A stretch of 5,410 nucleotides of DNA from an uncultured Muribaculaceae bacterium (GTDB lineage: Bacteria > Bacteroidota > Bacteroidia > Bacteroidales > Muribaculaceae). The notes under the pieces are model-generated. The model made no database searches. It saw only the letters and a list, made by a program, of their open reading frames with translations, and had not been told where the DNA came from. Of the stretch, positions 1 through 5,233 are shown piece by piece. The stretch spans positions 1-5,410 of the forward strand of contig CAJUAR010000109.1 in the NCBI GenBank assembly GCA_910584495.1. Direction: 5' to 3'. Within the stretch, counting starts at the first letter, position 1; each line of letters opens with the position of its first letter. Position numbers and translations under genes: made by a program.

Positions 1-77
1 GTGCCAACTATATACAAATGGTATAAATTAAAGGTCGACTAACCTCTGACTTTGTAAGCTCACTATAGGTGAGTAGT

Positions 78-85
78 TACTTTTG
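78..85 (+). promoter_or_regulatory. Candidate Bacteroidetes -7 box upstream of the terminator
   Basis: TACTTTTG matches the TAnnTTTG consensus at every fixed position. The nearest TTTG (51-54) lies 23 bases upstream, a few bases more than the usual 19-21, so the promoter is only partly supported. If used, transcription would begin near 90-95 and run to the terminator ending at 248, giving a transcript of about 155 bases. Confidence 0.3.
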
Positions 86-121
86 TAGCTTCTTCGGCGA
101 CACACGCTGATTTAATGCAAG

Positions 122-190
122 ATGCATGATTGCATAAAAGACAAGAATTCTGAATGGAATTGTGATAATTCCTCACAGCTCGAAACTTAG
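122..190 (+). CDS. Possible 22-codon leader or small ORF before the terminator
   Basis: An ATG at 122 opens a frame of 22 codons that ends at TAG 188-190, 20 bases before the terminator stem at 211. The peptide starts MHDC and is polar, with three Asp, three Asn and two Cys. It has no run of a single amino acid of the kind classical attenuator leader peptides show, and no signal or membrane segment. Its position between a candidate promoter (78-85) and a terminator just ahead of a transporter gene is what draws attention. A frame this short arises easily by chance, there is no Shine-Dalgarno site, and I recognise no homologue, so coding is unproven. Confidence 0.12.
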   Translation: MHDCIKDKNSEWNCDNSSQLET

Positions 191-210
191 AAAAATAGTC
201 AGAATTCGCC

Positions 211-248
211 AAAAGTGGCTGCGGACTTTCTCTGCAGCCACTTTTTTT
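211..248 (+). terminator. Strong intrinsic terminator upstream of the transporter gene
   Basis: A perfect 12-bp stem (211-222 with 234-245, core AGTGGCTGC/GCAGCCACT) closes an 11-base loop and can extend inward by up to three more pairs. It runs directly into a T tract at 242-248. The T tract lies on the + strand side; the reverse strand has only four T after the stem, so it acts mainly on + strand transcripts. It ends 14 bases before the transporter ATG, so it either ends an upstream transcript or serves as an attenuator for the transporter. Confidence 0.85.
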
Positions 249-258
249 CGTAATTTTG
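227..258 (+). promoter_or_regulatory. Transporter promoter nested in the terminator, predicting a leaderless mRNA
   Basis: TAATTTTG at 251-258 is a perfect TAnnTTTG -7 box. TTTC at 227-230, 20 bases upstream and inside the terminator loop, is a 3-of-4 match to the -33 TTTG. The box ends 4 bases before the ATG at 263, so with usual Bacteroidetes spacing transcription would start at or within a few bases of the start codon. The in-frame TAA at 251-253 lies inside the box and excludes any start further upstream. Confidence 0.6.
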
Positions 259-262
259 CACC

Positions 263-1924
263 ATGGATTGGATTCAGTCGATTTTTTTAGACCATAGCCC
301 CCTGCAGGCTGTTATTGTCATATCGTGTATTATCGCCGTGGGCCTTGCCCTTGGCAAAATCAAGCTGTGGGGCATTTCGCTGGGCGTCACATGGGTGTTC
401 TTTGCCGGTATTCTTGCAGGGCATATTGGCTTGTCGATCGACAGCTCTATGCTCAACTGCGTGGAAAGTTTCGGCCTTGTGCTCTTTGTCTATGAACTCG
501 GTCTCAAAGTCGGTCCCGGTTTCTTCAGCTCTTTTCGCAAAGGCGGTGTGAAACTAAACTTGCTGGGTCTGGGCACTGTCCTCCTCGGAACCGCTATGGC
601 AATTGCCATGAGCTTCGGCACCGGTACTTCGATGGCCGACATGGTGGGCATCATTGCCGGAGCAACAACCAATACTCCGTCGCTTGGTGCCGCGCAGCAA
701 GCCCTGCAGCAGCTGGGGCTCTCGGCAAACGGTGCCGCATTGAGTTGCGCTGTTACCTATCCACTGGGCGTTGTCGGTGTCATTTTGGCAATTGTACTGA
801 TGCGTAAAACCTTTGTGCGGCCTTCCGACATTGATTCGGGCACTCACGACGAGGACGACCAGACTTTCATTGCAACATTCCAGGTCATCAACCCTGCCAT
901 TTTCGATAAGAACCTCAAGGAGATAGCCGCATTCTCGCCCCATAAGTTCGTAATTTCTCGCCTGTGGCGTGGGGGCGAAGTGTCCATACCAAATTCTGAA
1001 ACAATCGTCCGGAATGGCGACCGCCTGATGGTCATAACCACCGAGCCCGACGTAGAAGCCCTTACCATTCTCTTTGGCTCGCACGAAAGCCGCGACTGGA
1101 ATACCGGCGACATCGACTGGAACAAAATTGATTCGAGCCTCACGTCGAAGCACGTTTTCGTGACCAAGCCTGAAATCAACGGCCGCAAATTAGGCTCGCT
1201 GCACTTGCGAAACAACTATGGGGTGAACATTACTCGCGTGATGCGCAGCGGTGTCATGCTCCTTGCCACTCCCGGGCTGGTGCTCCAGCTCGGCGACCGC
1301 CTGACCGTCGTTGGCAAGGAGGAGCAAATCAAAAAGGTTGCTGCCATTGTCGGAAATGCCGAAAGCAAGCTCGAAGACCCTAATCTTGCAGTTATCTTTG
1401 TGGGCATTGTGCTCGGTTTGCTTCTTGGTTCGGTGCCAATAGCCCTGCCGGGAATTTCGGCACCGGTGAAACTCGGCCTTGCAGGCGGCCCCATTGTCGT
1501 CGGCATTCTTTTGGGCTGTTTCGGGCCGCGTCTGCACCTTGTCACTTATACAACGCGCAGCGCCAACCTCATTCTGCGCGGCATAGGGCTGTCGCTCTAC
1601 CTTGCCTGTCTCGGTCTTGATGCCGGCGCACATTTCCTTGAAACCATCACACGCGGCGACGGCCTGCTGTGGGTGGGTCTCGGTTTTGCCATAACTCTGC
1701 TGCCTGTGATCGTTATGGGTGTGGTGGCTGTGCGTGTCTGCCGTGTGGATTTCGGATTGGCGTGCGGAATGCTTTGCGGCTCGATGGCCAACCCAATGGC
1801 GCTAACATATTCGTCGGACACGCTGCCCGGCGACAATCCTGCCGTGGCCTATGCCACCGTCTACCCCCTCTCGATGTTTGCAAGAGTGGTAATAGCACAG
1901 ATTCTGGTGCTCGTTTTCGTCTGA
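263..1924 (+). CDS. AspT/YidE-family transporter with two TrkA_C domains
   Basis: Inner-membrane protein of 553 residues with the internally duplicated architecture of the aspartate:alanine exchanger (AAEx) family. An N-terminal Asp-Al_Ex repeat (about 15-180, several membrane helices) is followed by two soluble TrkA_C (RCK_C) domains (about 205-272 and 292-366), then a second Asp-Al_Ex repeat (about 375-550). The paired repeat motifs are visible as GATTNTPSLG (133-142) and GSMANPMALTYSSD (506-519). Each TrkA_C domain shows the typical NGDRLMV or LGDRLTVV strand (251-257, 343-350). Length and architecture agree with an intact family member. The family includes aspartate/alanine and succinate antiporters, but most Bacteroidetes members have no tested substrate, so none is assigned. 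TrkA_C domains suggest control by a small ligand. The start at 263 is fixed by an in-frame TAA at 251-253 and gives the N-terminus expected of homologues. It appears to be a single-gene unit. Confidence 0.9.
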   Translation: MDWIQSIFLDHSPLQAVIVISCIIAVGLALGKIKLWGISLGVTWVFFAGILAGHIGLSIDSSMLNCVESFGLVLFVYELGLKVGPGFFSSFRKGGVKLNLLGLGTVLLGTAMAIAMSFGTGTSMADMVGIIAGATTNTPSLGAAQQALQQLGLSANGAALSCAVTYPLGVVGVILAIVLMRKTFVRPSDIDSGTHDEDDQTFIATFQVINPAIFDKNLKEIAAFSPHKFVISRLWRGGEVSIPNSETIVRNGDRLMVITTEPDVEALTILFGSHESRDWNTGDIDWNKIDSSLTSKHVFVTKPEINGRKLGSLHLRNNYGVNITRVMRSGVMLLATPGLVLQLGDRLTVVGKEEQIKKVAAIVGNAESKLEDPNLAVIFVGIVLGLLLGSVPIALPGISAPVKLGLAGGPIVVGILLGCFGPRLHLVTYTTRSANLILRGIGLSLYLACLGLDAGAHFLETITRGDGLLWVGLGFAITLLPVIVMGVVAVRVCRVDFGLACGMLCGSMANPMALTYSSDTLPGDNPAVAYATVYPLSMFARVVIAQILVLVFV

Positions 1925-1939
1925 TTACCTTTACACGGC

Positions 1940-1965
1940 ACTGACACTTTGTCAGTCGTTTGTCA
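1940..1965 (+). promoter_or_regulatory. TGACA/TGTCA palindrome with a second TTTGTCA copy, possible dnaK operator
   Basis: ACTGAC-acttt-GTCAGT (1940-1956) is a perfect 6-bp inverted repeat. TTTGTCA occurs at 1948-1954 and again at 1959-1965, 11 bases apart, about one helical turn. An ATTGTCA follows at 2010-2016. One mismatch from the -7 consensus, TACCTTTA lies just upstream at 1926-1933 but lacks a well-placed -33 TTTG. This is not the CIRCE element. The position before dnaK suggests a heat-shock or stress operator, which is inference. Confidence 0.3.
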
Positions 1966-1967
1966 CT

Positions 1968-1997
1968 CGCATGCCCGAAAAAACTTTTTGGCATGCG
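1968..1997 (+). terminator. Strong hairpin between the transporter gene and dnaK
   Basis: CGCATGCC (1968-1975) and GGCATGCG (1990-1997) form a perfect 8-bp stem. The A-rich and T-rich halves of the intervening bases can extend it by several A-T pairs after a one-base bulge. It is followed by ATTTGTTTAT, which is T-rich but not a clean T tract. It most probably ends the transporter transcript. If dnaK transcription starts upstream of it, it would instead be a 5' leader structure of dnaK. Confidence 0.45.
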
Positions 1998-2056
1998 ATT
2001 TGTTTATCTATTGTCAAAACAAAGTAAATAACAAAACATAAAAATTACATACTATC

Positions 2057-3985
2057 ATGGGAAAAATTATTGGTATTGACCTTGGCACCACCAATTCGTG
2101 CGTGGCAGTCCTCGAAGGTAACTCACCTGTCGTAATTCCTAACAGCGAAGGTGCTCGTACTACTCCTTCGGTTGTCGCTTTCGTCGACGGCGGCGAACGC
2201 AAAGTGGGCGAGCCCGCCAAACGTCAGGCTGTTACCAACCCTAAACGTACAATCTATTCTATCAAACGTTTCATGGGCGAAACCTACGACCAGGTTAAGA
2301 ACGAAATCGAACGAGTGCCCTACAAAGTGGTTCGCGGAGCCAACAACACTCCTCGTATCGACATCGACGGTCGCGAATACTCGCCCCAAGAAATCTCGGC
2401 CATGATTCTTCAAAAAATGAAGAAAACTGCCGAAGACTACCTCGGACAGACCGTTTCGGAAGCCGTCATCACCGTGCCTGCCTACTTCAACGATTCGCAG
2501 CGTCAGGCAACAAAGGAAGCCGGCGAAATTGCAGGCCTCACCGTGCGCCGTATTGTCAACGAACCTACGGCTGCCGCTCTTGCCTACGGCCTTGACAAAA
2601 CAAACAAAGACCAGAAAATAGCAGTATTCGACCTCGGTGGCGGTACTTTCGATATCTCTATCCTCGAACTCGGCGACGGTGTGTTCGAAGTGAAATCGAC
2701 CAACGGCGATACTCACCTTGGCGGTGACGACTTCGACCACGTGATTATCGACTGGCTCGCCGACGAATTCCAGAAAGAAGAAGGCATCGACCTCCGTCAG
2801 GACCCCATGGCTATGCAGCGTCTCAAAGAGGCTGCCGAAAAGGCAAAAATAGAACTCTCCTCGGCAATGGAGACCGAAATCAACCTGCCTTACATCACCG
2901 CTACTGCCAGCGGTCCTAAGCACCTTGTAAAGAAGCTTTCTCGCGCCAAATTCGAACAGCTTGCCGACCGCCTCATCCAAGCAACGATCGCTCCATGCGA
3001 AAACGCCCTGCGCGATGCCGGCCTCAAAGCTTCCGACATCGACGAGGTAATCCTCGTTGGCGGCTCGACCCGTATCCCCGCCATCCAGGAAATCGTCAAG
3101 AAAATCTTCGGCAAAGAACCCAACAAGGGCGTTAACCCCGACGAAGTTGTGGCTATCGGCGCAGCTATCCAAGGCGGTGTCCTCTCGGGCGATGTTAAGG
3201 ACGTGCTCCTTCTCGATGTTGTTCCTCTGAGCGTAGGTATCGAAACCCTCGGCGGCGTAATGACCAAGCTCATCGAAGCAAACACAACCATTCCTACCCG
3301 CAAGAGCGAAACTTTCTCTACAGCTGCCGACAACCAGCCTTCAGTTGAAATCAATGTCCTCCAGGGCGAGCGTCCTATGGCCAAAGACGACAAACTCCTC
3401 GGCAAGTTCCACCTCGACGGCATCGCTCCCGCTCCACGTGGCATTCCTCAGATTGAAGTCACTTTCGAAATCGACGCAAACGGTATTCTCAACGTTTCGG
3501 CAAAAGATAAAGCTACAGGCAAGGAGCAGAGCATCCGCATCGAAGCTTCCAGCGGCCTTACCGATGCCGAAATCAAACGAATGAAAGACGAAGCTGCAGC
3601 AAACGCAGAAGCCGACGCACGCGAGAAAGAACGTGTCGACAAGATGAACCAGGCTGAAGCCATAATCCACCAGACCGAGAAACAGCTTGCCGAATTCGGC
3701 GACAAGATTCCCGCCGACCGCAAAGCCCCCATCGAAGCTGCCGTCAACAAACTCAAAGATGCCCACAAAGCCGGCGACATCGCCGCTATCGATGCTGCTA
3801 TCAAAGAAATTGAAAGCACATTCGGCGCTGCTCAGCAGGACATCCTCAACGCACAGCAGCAAGCACAGGCCGGTGCTCAGCAGGGCGGCCAGCAAGCCTA
3901 CGGCGGCCAGCAGAACTACGGTTCCCAGCAGGGCGGCAACCCCGACGACCACGTCACCGACGTAGACTTCGAGGAAGTGAAGTAA
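2057..3985 (+). CDS. dnaK: Chaperone protein DnaK (Hsp70)
   Basis: Cytoplasmic ATP-dependent Hsp70 chaperone of 642 residues, full length for bacterial DnaK. The nucleotide-binding domain (about 1-380) shows the phosphate-1 loop IGIDLGTTNSCV (5-16), the phosphate-2 loop VFDLGGGTFD (190-199) and the adenosine motif VGGSTRIP (334-341). It carries the roughly 20-residue insertion near 77-97 typical of Gram-negative DnaK. The interdomain linker DVLLLDVVPL (382-391) leads to the substrate-binding beta domain (about 392-500) and the helical lid (about 501-598). The tail has a Gln/Gly-rich stretch (600-627) and ends in DVDFEEVK, the conserved C-terminal motif. The start gives the canonical MGKIIGIDLGTTNS; the leader is A-rich with no Shine-Dalgarno site, as usual in Bacteroidetes. 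Arginine codons are almost all CGN, as expected for a highly expressed gene. No grpE or dnaJ adjoins it, so its co-chaperones are encoded elsewhere. Confidence 0.99.
   Translation: MGKIIGIDLGTTNSCVAVLEGNSPVVIPNSEGARTTPSVVAFVDGGERKVGEPAKRQAVTNPKRTIYSIKRFMGETYDQVKNEIERVPYKVVRGANNTPRIDIDGREYSPQEISAMILQKMKKTAEDYLGQTVSEAVITVPAYFNDSQRQATKEAGEIAGLTVRRIVNEPTAAALAYGLDKTNKDQKIAVFDLGGGTFDISILELGDGVFEVKSTNGDTHLGGDDFDHVIIDWLADEFQKEEGIDLRQDPMAMQRLKEAAEKAKIELSSAMETEINLPYITATASGPKHLVKKLSRAKFEQLADRLIQATIAPCENALRDAGLKASDIDEVILVGGSTRIPAIQEIVKKIFGKEPNKGVNPDEVVAIGAAIQGGVLSGDVKDVLLLDVVPLSVGIETLGGVMTKLIEANTTIPTRKSETFSTAADNQPSVEINVLQGERPMAKDDKLLGKFHLDGIAPAPRGIPQIEVTFEIDANGILNVSAKDKATGKEQSIRIEASSGLTDAEIKRMKDEAAANAEADAREKERVDKMNQAEAIIHQTEKQLAEFGDKIPADRKAPIEAAVNKLKDAHKAGDIAAIDAAIKEIESTFGAAQQDILNAQQQAQAGAQQGGQQAYGGQQNYGSQQGGNPDDHVTDVDFEEVK
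3884..3937 (+). repeat. Three 18-bp tandem units in the dnaK tail (GGQQxY hexapeptides)
   Basis: Residues 610-627 of DnaK are three imperfect hexapeptides, GGQQAY, GGQQNY and GSQQGG, encoded by 18-bp units at 3884-3901, 3902-3919 and 3920-3937. The first two units share the bases GGCGGCCAGCA. The repeat lies in the disordered linker between the lid and the terminal EEVK motif, so a change in unit number would keep the frame. Confidence 0.7.
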
Positions 3986-4006
3986 GTCCACCAACCAACG
4001 ATAATC

Positions 4007-4043
4007 AAATGGAGTGTAGCTCAGTGAGTTACGCTCCATTTTT
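4007..4043 (+). terminator. Intrinsic terminator of dnaK
   Basis: A 12-bp stem (AAATGGAGTGTA at 4007-4018 with TACGCTCCATTT at 4030-4041, one G-U pair) closes an 11-base loop and runs into TTTTT at 4039-4043. It lies 21 bases after the dnaK stop codon and separates dnaK from the accessory operon downstream. Confidence 0.88.
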
Positions 4044-4239
4044 ATTTATACTTTTCGCACAGAACAATACTGTTTCCTATCACCCCGACAACAGTATTCC
4101 GTAAAAATGTTGGTTCATGCGGTCAATAGTGGATGATACAATCTCATCAGTCTCGTGGGGCGGCGACAGTGTCAGGGAGAAATGACAAATTCACATCATG
4201 CAGATAATTGCTACAGACTATGAGGATTCTCATTTTCTG
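4044..4239. other. Non-coding spacer between dnaK and the accessory operon
   Basis: I see no gene, tRNA, insertion-sequence end or attachment-site duplication here. The only clear structure is the 9-bp inverted repeat described separately. Base composition drifts from the GC-richer housekeeping part to the AT-richer operon across this stretch, so it may hold the boundary of a horizontally acquired segment. Confidence 0.5.
4066..4098. repeat. 9-bp perfect inverted repeat AATACTGTT/AACAGTATT
   Basis: AATACTGTT at 4066-4074 and AACAGTATT at 4090-4098 are exact reverse complements separated by 15 bases. No T tract follows, so it is not a simple terminator. The 24-base distance between arm starts, just over two helical turns, would suit a dimeric DNA-binding protein. 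It lies about 140 bases before the -33 box of the downstream operon. It could also be a relic of a mobile element or chance. Confidence 0.5.
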
Positions 4240-4270
4240 TTTGCTGTGCCAAGAATTATTATTACCTTTG
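4240..4270 (+). promoter_or_regulatory. Promoter of the HTH-DUF3791-DUF3990 operon
   Basis: TTTG at 4240-4243, 19 bases, then TACCTTTG at 4263-4270 matches the Bacteroidetes -33/-7 consensus at every fixed position and at normal spacing. Transcription should start near 4275-4280, giving a leader of about 35 bases before the ATG at 4312. The leader contains CAATGTATTG (4281-4290), a short imperfect palindrome that could be part of an operator for the HTH protein. Confidence 0.8.
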
Positions 4271-4311
4271 CGTTAAACATCAATGTATTGTATTCGGTAA
4301 GCAAGTGAATA

Positions 4312-4521
4312 ATGGAATCACAGAAGATAAACAGGATAAAAATTGCGTTGGTTGAGAATGGTAAAACCGGGAAATGGCTTGCCGAGCAAGTCGGTAAAAA
4401 TGAAGCAACAGTTTCCCGATGGTGTTCCAACAAAATGCAGCCCTCGCTTGATACGCTTGTAAGGATTTTTGAATTACTTAATATTGATGTTAAAGATTTA
4501 ATTGTAAGCAATAAAACTTAG
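4312..4521 (+). CDS. Small XRE (Cro/C1-type) helix-turn-helix regulator
   Basis: A 69-residue protein that is almost entirely one HTH_3 domain (about 6-62). The HTH core is TGKWLAEQVGKNEATVSRWC (19-38): LAEQVG forms the first helix and EATVSRWC the recognition helix, followed by PSLDTLVRIFELLNIDVKDL (44-63), the usual closing helices. An in-frame TGA at 4306-4308, two codons before the ATG, fixes the start. It is the first gene after a consensus promoter and lies 2 bases ahead of the DUF3791 gene, the position expected of an autorepressor in a toxin-antitoxin-like operon. Very similar stand-alone HTH proteins also sit next to DNA methyltransferases in Bacteroides, from memory, so it is not diagnostic of a system. 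Two of its three arginines use AGG, unlike dnaK. The DNA-binding role is well supported; the target is inferred. Confidence 0.88.
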   Translation: MESQKINRIKIALVENGKTGKWLAEQVGKNEATVSRWCSNKMQPSLDTLVRIFELLNIDVKDLIVSNKT

Positions 4522-4523
4522 TC

Positions 4524-4748
4524 ATGGATAAGAAAGAAATAGTTAATAGAATAGAATATGTAGTGGCTTGTGTCGGAGCTTTCGCCCAACGGTATAACCT
4601 CTCCAATATGCAGGCATACGCATATTTGCGCCGTTTCACAGGCATAGATTTCCTTCTCGACTGCTATGCCGCCGAGCATACCCTCTCCATTGACGATGCG
4701 GTTTCAGACCTTCAGGTCATTTGCCAACGGGAAGGAGGTAAGATATGA
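4524..4748 (+). CDS. DUF3791 domain-containing protein, putative antitoxin or partner of the DUF3990 protein
   Basis: A 74-residue soluble, probably all-helical protein. The DUF3791 pattern covers nearly the whole length: a hydrophobic N-terminal helix (IEYVVACVGAFAQRYN, 10-25), then the NLSNMQAYAYLRRFTGIDFLL region (25-45), then CYAAEHTLSIDDAVSDL (47-63), and a Gly-Gly near the end (REGGKI). There is no signal peptide or catalytic motif. It starts 2 bases after the HTH gene and its TGA overlaps the ATG of the DUF3990 gene by 4 bases (ATGA, 4745-4748), so translation is probably coupled. DUF3791 genes are, from memory, frequent neighbours of DUF3990 genes in Bacteroidetes and Firmicutes. An antitoxin or regulatory-partner role is inferred from size, order and coupling; no biochemical function is known to me. 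Confidence 0.82.
   Translation: MDKKEIVNRIEYVVACVGAFAQRYNLSNMQAYAYLRRFTGIDFLLDCYAAEHTLSIDDAVSDLQVICQREGGKI
4732..4739 (+). promoter_or_regulatory. Full Shine-Dalgarno sequence for the DUF3990 gene
   Basis: AAGGAGGT matches the 16S rRNA anti-Shine-Dalgarno sequence over 8 bases and lies 5 bases before the ATG at 4745. None of the other starts in the window has such a site. It is embedded in the Glu-Gly-Gly codons of the upstream DUF3791 gene, so it may reflect protein conservation, a ribosome binding site, or both. Confidence 0.6.
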
Positions 4749-5233
4749 TACGTCTCTATCACGGCTCTAACGTAGCCATTGAGCATATTGACCTCTCACG
4801 CAGCAAGCGTGGCAAGGATTTCGGGCAAGGATTCTATCTCAACGCCAATTCCGACCAAGCTATGGAGATGGCAGTTAGAACAACTCGATTCCTCAATGAG
4901 GGAAATCCTACGCTATCCTGTTTTGAATTTGACGAAGACGAGGCGACAAAGAATGGTCTGAACATAAAGATTTTTCCTGATTACTCAGAAGAATGGGCTG
5001 AATTTGTCGTGATGAACCGTAAAAATAACTCCGATGTTCCGGCTCATCCATACGATATAGTTATAGGTCCTATTGCCGATGATACAGTTGGTGTTCAGAT
5101 TCGCCGTTTCATAATGGGCTATCTGTCCGCCTCTGCATTGGTTGAAGAACTGAGATTCCGGGACAATCATGCAGTACAATACTTTTTCGGCACTCCTCAG
5201 GCCGTACAATGCTTAAAACGCATCAAATTATGA
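4745..5233 (+). CDS. DUF3990 protein, predicted ADP-ribosyltransferase-like effector
   Basis: A 162-residue soluble protein with no signal peptide or membrane segment. Conserved DUF3990 blocks appear in order: LYHGS (4-8), RGKDFGQGFYLN (22-33) with the QA pair at 38-39, EWAEFVVMNR (83-92), YDIVIGPIADD (103-113), and a C-terminal QYFFGTPQAVQCL (145-157). This order resembles ADP-ribosyltransferase folds of the H-Y-E type: H6 as the NAD-binding histidine, Y31 in GFYL as the tyrosine on the next strand, and Q145 where the catalytic glutamate would sit. If active, it would transfer ADP-ribose from NAD to a protein or nucleic-acid target, which cannot be predicted. The gene overlaps both neighbours by 4 bases (ATGA). 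Context suggests the toxin or effector of the module, but a catalytically altered NAD-binding protein is possible. Family membership is firm; activity is inference. Confidence 0.82.
   Translation: MIRLYHGSNVAIEHIDLSRSKRGKDFGQGFYLNANSDQAMEMAVRTTRFLNEGNPTLSCFEFDEDEATKNGLNIKIFPDYSEEWAEFVVMNRKNNSDVPAHPYDIVIGPIADDTVGVQIRRFIMGYLSASALVEELRFRDNHAVQYFFGTPQAVQCLKRIKL

Larger units (their letters stand above)
1..210. other. Non-coding region upstream of the terminator; possible small RNA or leader
   Basis: All three forward frames stop early (one stop is at 40-42), so at most the last few codons of an upstream gene lie here. I found no tRNA T-loop and no recognisable structured RNA family. Short inverted repeats are visible: CTCAC/GTGAG at 59-63 and 69-73; ATGCAA/TTGCAT at 115-120 and 130-135, with the palindrome ATGCAT in the loop; and GGAATT/AATTCC at 156-161 and 167-172 with a 5-base loop. 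Followed by the intrinsic terminator at 211-248, this could be the body of a short non-coding transcript, or simply the 3' region of a gene upstream. Confidence 0.35.

Noticed and set aside
1..210. tRNA or known structured RNA in the first 210 bases
   Set aside because: I found no T-loop GTTCRA motif, acceptor-stem pairing or CCA-adjacent pattern on either strand; the hairpins are short and unrelated to a known family I can recognise.
554..1633. Several reverse-strand frames of 109-199 codons inside the transporter gene
   Set aside because: They overlap each other and the well-supported AspT-family gene, show no domain, and have no promoter or spacing that would suggest real genes.
1925..2056. 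A consensus TTTG-N19-TAnnTTTG promoter for dnaK
   Set aside because: TTTG copies at 1987-1990 and 1999-2002 have no matching -7 box at 19-21 bases, and TACCTTTA at 1926-1933 has no well-placed -33 box. None is good enough to call.
1925..2056. CIRCE element upstream of dnaK
   Set aside because: There is no TTAGCACTC-N9-GAGTGCTAA or close variant in the gap, so HrcA control by the standard site is not supported.
2123..3172. Long reverse-strand open frame (349 codons) opposite dnaK
   Set aside because: It is antisense to an unmistakable, full-length DnaK. The strong codon bias of dnaK suppresses stops in that frame, and the peptide is rich in Phe, Val and Gly with no recognisable domain.
3341..4039. 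Reverse-strand frame of 232 codons over the 3' part of dnaK and its terminator
   Set aside because: It begins inside the dnaK terminator hairpin and mirrors the lid and Gln/Gly tail codons. The product is a low-complexity Leu/Val/Phe string, a shadow of dnaK.
4779..4961. 60-codon frame inside the DUF3990 gene on the same strand
   Set aside because: It is out of frame with a gene whose conserved motifs run through this stretch, and its peptide shows no family pattern.
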